Below are positions 62,309-64,000 of a stretch of 64,000 nucleotides of DNA, piece after piece. Below the pieces are notes generated by a model, which was not told where the DNA came from, did not search any database, and saw nothing but the letters and a program-made list of their open reading frames with translations. Position 1 is the first letter of the stretch. The number at the start of each line of letters is the position of its first letter. The position numbers were made by a program, and so were the translations under genes. Origin of the DNA: CAVSIS01 sp963814875 (GTDB taxonomy: Bacteria; Acidobacteriota; Thermoanaerobaculia; Thermoanaerobaculales; Sulfomarinibacteraceae); NCBI GenBank assembly GCA_963814875.1, contig CAWFFJ010000041.1, positions 111,334 to 175,333 on the forward strand, written 5' to 3'.

Positions 62309-63598
62309 CTAGAGCGCGCCGAGGCGGCGCAGCCGATCACCCGCGGCCTGGCCGGTCTCGCCCTGGGGGTCGAGGCGGCGGGCCTCCTGGTAGGCCGTAA
62401 CGGCGTCGGAGCGCCGGCCGAGGTTCTCGAGGGTGATTCCGAGCACGAGCTGTGCCTGGGCCGAGCCGGGCAGGATCCGAGCCGCCGCTTCGGCGTGCGG
62501 AAGGGCGTTGTCCCAGCGTTTGCCGGCGATCAGCGCCTGACTCGCCGCCATTCGCGCGAGAAAGATCTTGGGGGCGTCGCGGCCGGCCCGATTGGCGTCG
62601 CTCATCGCCGCCTCGACGTGCTTCTGCTTGAGCTCGGCGATCGCCAGGAACGCGCGCAGCACGCCGTCTGAGGGCCACTCGTCGGATGACTGCTGGAGCA
62701 GCCGTTCGGCGCCGCGGAAGTCGTCCTTGACGAGCAGCCGCTGGGCCTCACCGAGCCGATCATAGGCCTCACGTTGCCGGATCACTGTAGCCATGCGCTG
62801 CCGGTACTCGCGCTGGCGCACGGGCCGCGCGAGCACCTCGGCCGGCTGCCGTGCGACGCGCGCCTCGGCGACGTCGTAGCGCTCGGAGGACATCGGGTGG
62901 CTGGCGAACATGCGCTCGATGAAGCCCGGATCGCGCTGCTGCTGCTCGACCAGCACACCCATCAGGTCCACCATCCCCTGGGGGTTGTAGCCTGCCGCGA
63001 CCATGTAGTCGATGCCGAGCTCGTCCGCCTGGCGCTCCTGGTCGCGGGAGTAGCGCGCGAGAAACAGCTGCGCGCCGACCATCCCGCCCAGGGTGTAGAG
63101 CTCGGCGTGCTTGACGTCCGCCGCGTCGAGCGCGACCGCCCCGCCGACCACGAGCAGCTGGGCGAGCATCTGGCGGCTGTACTGGGCGGCGGCGTGACGT
63201 GCGGTGACGTGGCCGATCTCGTGACCGAGCACCGCGGCGAGCTCGTCCTCGCTATCTATCCGCGCGAGCAGCCCGCGCGCCACCGAGATCTTCCCTCCCG
63301 GCAGCGCGTAGGCGTTGACGACCGGGTCGTTGACCCCGTTGTAGCCGTAGTCGAGCTGGGGCCGGTGGCCGACCGCGGCGAGCGACTCCCCGACTCGCTG
63401 CAGGTAGGCCTCGACCTTAGGGTCGGCGATCGCGCCAAGGGACTCCTGGGTGTAGTACGGGTAGAGCTCAGCCCCGAGCTGCACCTCTTGGGTCTCTCCC
63501 ATGAGGTCGAGCTGGTTCTTCCCGGTGACCGGGTTCACCGTGCACGCCGCGAAGATCAACGGCATTACGAAAACCGGCATCAGCGCCGCACGTCGCAT
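62309..63598 (-). CDS. M48-family metalloprotease lipoprotein with TPR domain (BepA-like)
   Basis: The 429-residue lipoprotein (lipobox FAAC, Cys at about 19) has LGHEIGHVTARHAAA (zinc motif, His126-Glu-x-x-His130), DQERQADELGIDYM with the third ligand, and a C-terminal TPR region with LVLGITLENLGRRSDA. BepA degrades or chaperones outer-membrane proteins and assembly intermediates. ATG 63598 is preferred because GGAGG lies 6-10 bases upstream; an ATG at 63622 is possible. Confidence 0.9.
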   Translation of the reverse strand: MRRAALMPVFVMPLIFAACTVNPVTGKNQLDLMGETQEVQLGAELYPYYTQESLGAIADPKVEAYLQRVGESLAAVGHRPQLDYGYNGVNDPVVNAYALPGGKISVARGLLARIDSEDELAAVLGHEIGHVTARHAAAQYSRQMLAQLLVVGGAVALDAADVKHAELYTLGGMVGAQLFLARYSRDQERQADELGIDYMVAAGYNPQGMVDLMGVLVEQQQRDPGFIERMFASHPMSSERYDVAEARVARQPAEVLARPVRQREYRQRMATVIRQREAYDRLGEAQRLLVKDDFRGAERLLQQSSDEWPSDGVLRAFLAIAELKQKHVEAAMSDANRAGRDAPKIFLARMAASQALIAGKRWDNALPHAEAAARILPGSAQAQLVLGITLENLGRRSDAVTAYQEARRLDPQGETGQAAGDRLRRLGAL

Positions 63599-63651
63599 CC
63601 GTCCTCCGACCAGGCAGACCATCACCGTTCCTCCGCCTCTTCCTGAACGCC

Positions 63652-64000
63652 CTACCACCTTGAATGCGCGCAGCGCATGCAAGCATTCCGACCCGGTGCC
63701 GCTGCCAGTCTGCTGACTCGAGGGCAAGCTCCATCTCGTCCCCCCCACAGGTTCTCGAGCGGACACCGCATGATGATGAGATCCTGCCAGGCTCCCGACT
63801 GGTCGCGAACATGCTCGGGGATCAGAAACTCCTCTTTGAACCCGAGGCGACGGAAGATGCGCCGCGCACCCTCCTGGGGCCGCATCAGCCGCGCCACGAT
63901 GCGGTCGACCTTGCGGTCGGCGGCGATAAAGAACAGTTCTTTCGCCAGCAGCGTCCCGAGCCCGAGCTGCTGGAAAGGTCGCGCGACCGTCAGCCGGATC
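63652..64000 (-). CDS. GNAT-family acetyltransferase, C-terminal part (5' end outside the window)
   Basis: The frame is open to the window edge. The acetyl-CoA motif A appears as FQQLGLGTLLAKELF, followed by ARLMRPQEGARRIFRRLGF, the usual GNAT beta-5 region. The tail runs through the REP-like palindrome at 63662-63688 and ends in NACMRCAHSRW, which looks appended. The substrate is unknown. Confidence 0.8.
   Translation of the reverse strand, partial: IRLTVARPFQQLGLGTLLAKELFFIAADRKVDRIVARLMRPQEGARRIFRRLGFKEEFLIPEHVRDQSGAWQDLIIMRCPLENLWGGRDGACPRVSRLAAAPGRNACMRCAHSRW
63662..63688. repeat. REP-like palindrome inside a gene tail
   Basis: Core ATGCGC-GCA-GCGCAT (63664-63678) within outer arms GAATGC/GCATTC (63662-63667 with 63683-63688). 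It encodes the last residues of the GNAT protein on the minus strand. Confidence 0.65.

Overview
The window is about 64 kb of very GC-rich bacterial chromosome with dense coding, many ATGA/GTGA overlaps and no phage, plasmid, CRISPR or intact insertion sequence that I can see. It looks like a Gram-negative-type (two-membrane) bacterium: there are two lipoproteins with lipoboxes, a BepA-like M48 protease and a classic 16S-Ile-Ala-23S-5S rRNA operon. From memory, the 16S variable regions read most like Acidobacteriota of the Thermoanaerobaculia/Holophagae type; this is low-confidence inference.

Layout. 1-2.7 kb: end of ftsZ, tadA, two tRNA-Ser genes, the SRP RNA and a metallo-beta-lactamase-fold hydrolase. 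2.8-6.2 kb: gatE-gatD, the archaeal-type Glu-tRNA(Gln) amidotransferase. 6.2-11.7 kb: rrn operon on the minus strand with two tandem promoters and a terminator. 11.7-12.25 kb: a non-coding block rich in hairpins. 12.25-13.9 kb: purN, tRNA-Phe and a small AtuA-like protein. 13.97-21.5 kb: a ten-gene minus-strand operon joining a 2-oxoacid:ferredoxin oxidoreductase (KorDABC type) to NuoE/NuoF/HoxU-like flavin and iron-sulfur subunits, a four-cluster ferredoxin and a rubrerythrin-like protein. 21.7-30.2 kb: a RelA/SpoT-like protein of uncertain function, a probable rhomboid pseudoprotease, mutL, ftsK, uppP and rsmA. 30.2-38.6 kb: a complete trp operon (E-G-D-C-F-B-A) led by a HisD homologue that lacks key catalytic residues. 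38.7-47.4 kb: asnS, a Smr protein, an HMA/ArsR metal pair, a DCC-family protein, a lipoprotein, a CNT nucleoside transporter, a zincin and a membrane glycosyltransferase-like protein. 47.5-51.8 kb: a BMP-type nucleoside ABC transporter. 51.95-56.2 kb: a POT transporter with two zinc alcohol dehydrogenases. 56.6-64 kb: a TPR protein, a PDZ/membrane/SpoIIE phosphatase, homogentisate dioxygenase, a BepA-like protease and a partial GNAT acetyltransferase.

How the genes connect. GatDE makes Gln-tRNA(Gln) only, so the separate asparaginyl-tRNA synthetase in the window fits. The Kor/Nuo-like operon suggests that oxidative decarboxylation of a 2-oxoacid is wired to NAD(H) through ferredoxin. CNT and BMP-ABC systems both point to nucleoside salvage.

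The most unusual signal is non-coding. A family of 175-177 bp elements with terminal inverted repeats (consensus CCTGCANTYCTCACCAG) occurs three times, plus one diverged copy. Each copy sits exactly at the 3' end of a minus-strand gene: at the TAG stop codon in three cases and beside tRNA-Phe in the fourth. One terminal repeat also appears to supply the start codon of trpC. A second inverted-repeat family abuts the TGA stops of trpC and the rhomboid gene. The trp operon has repeat or palindrome insertions at three of its junctions, while the others are overlapping or very short.
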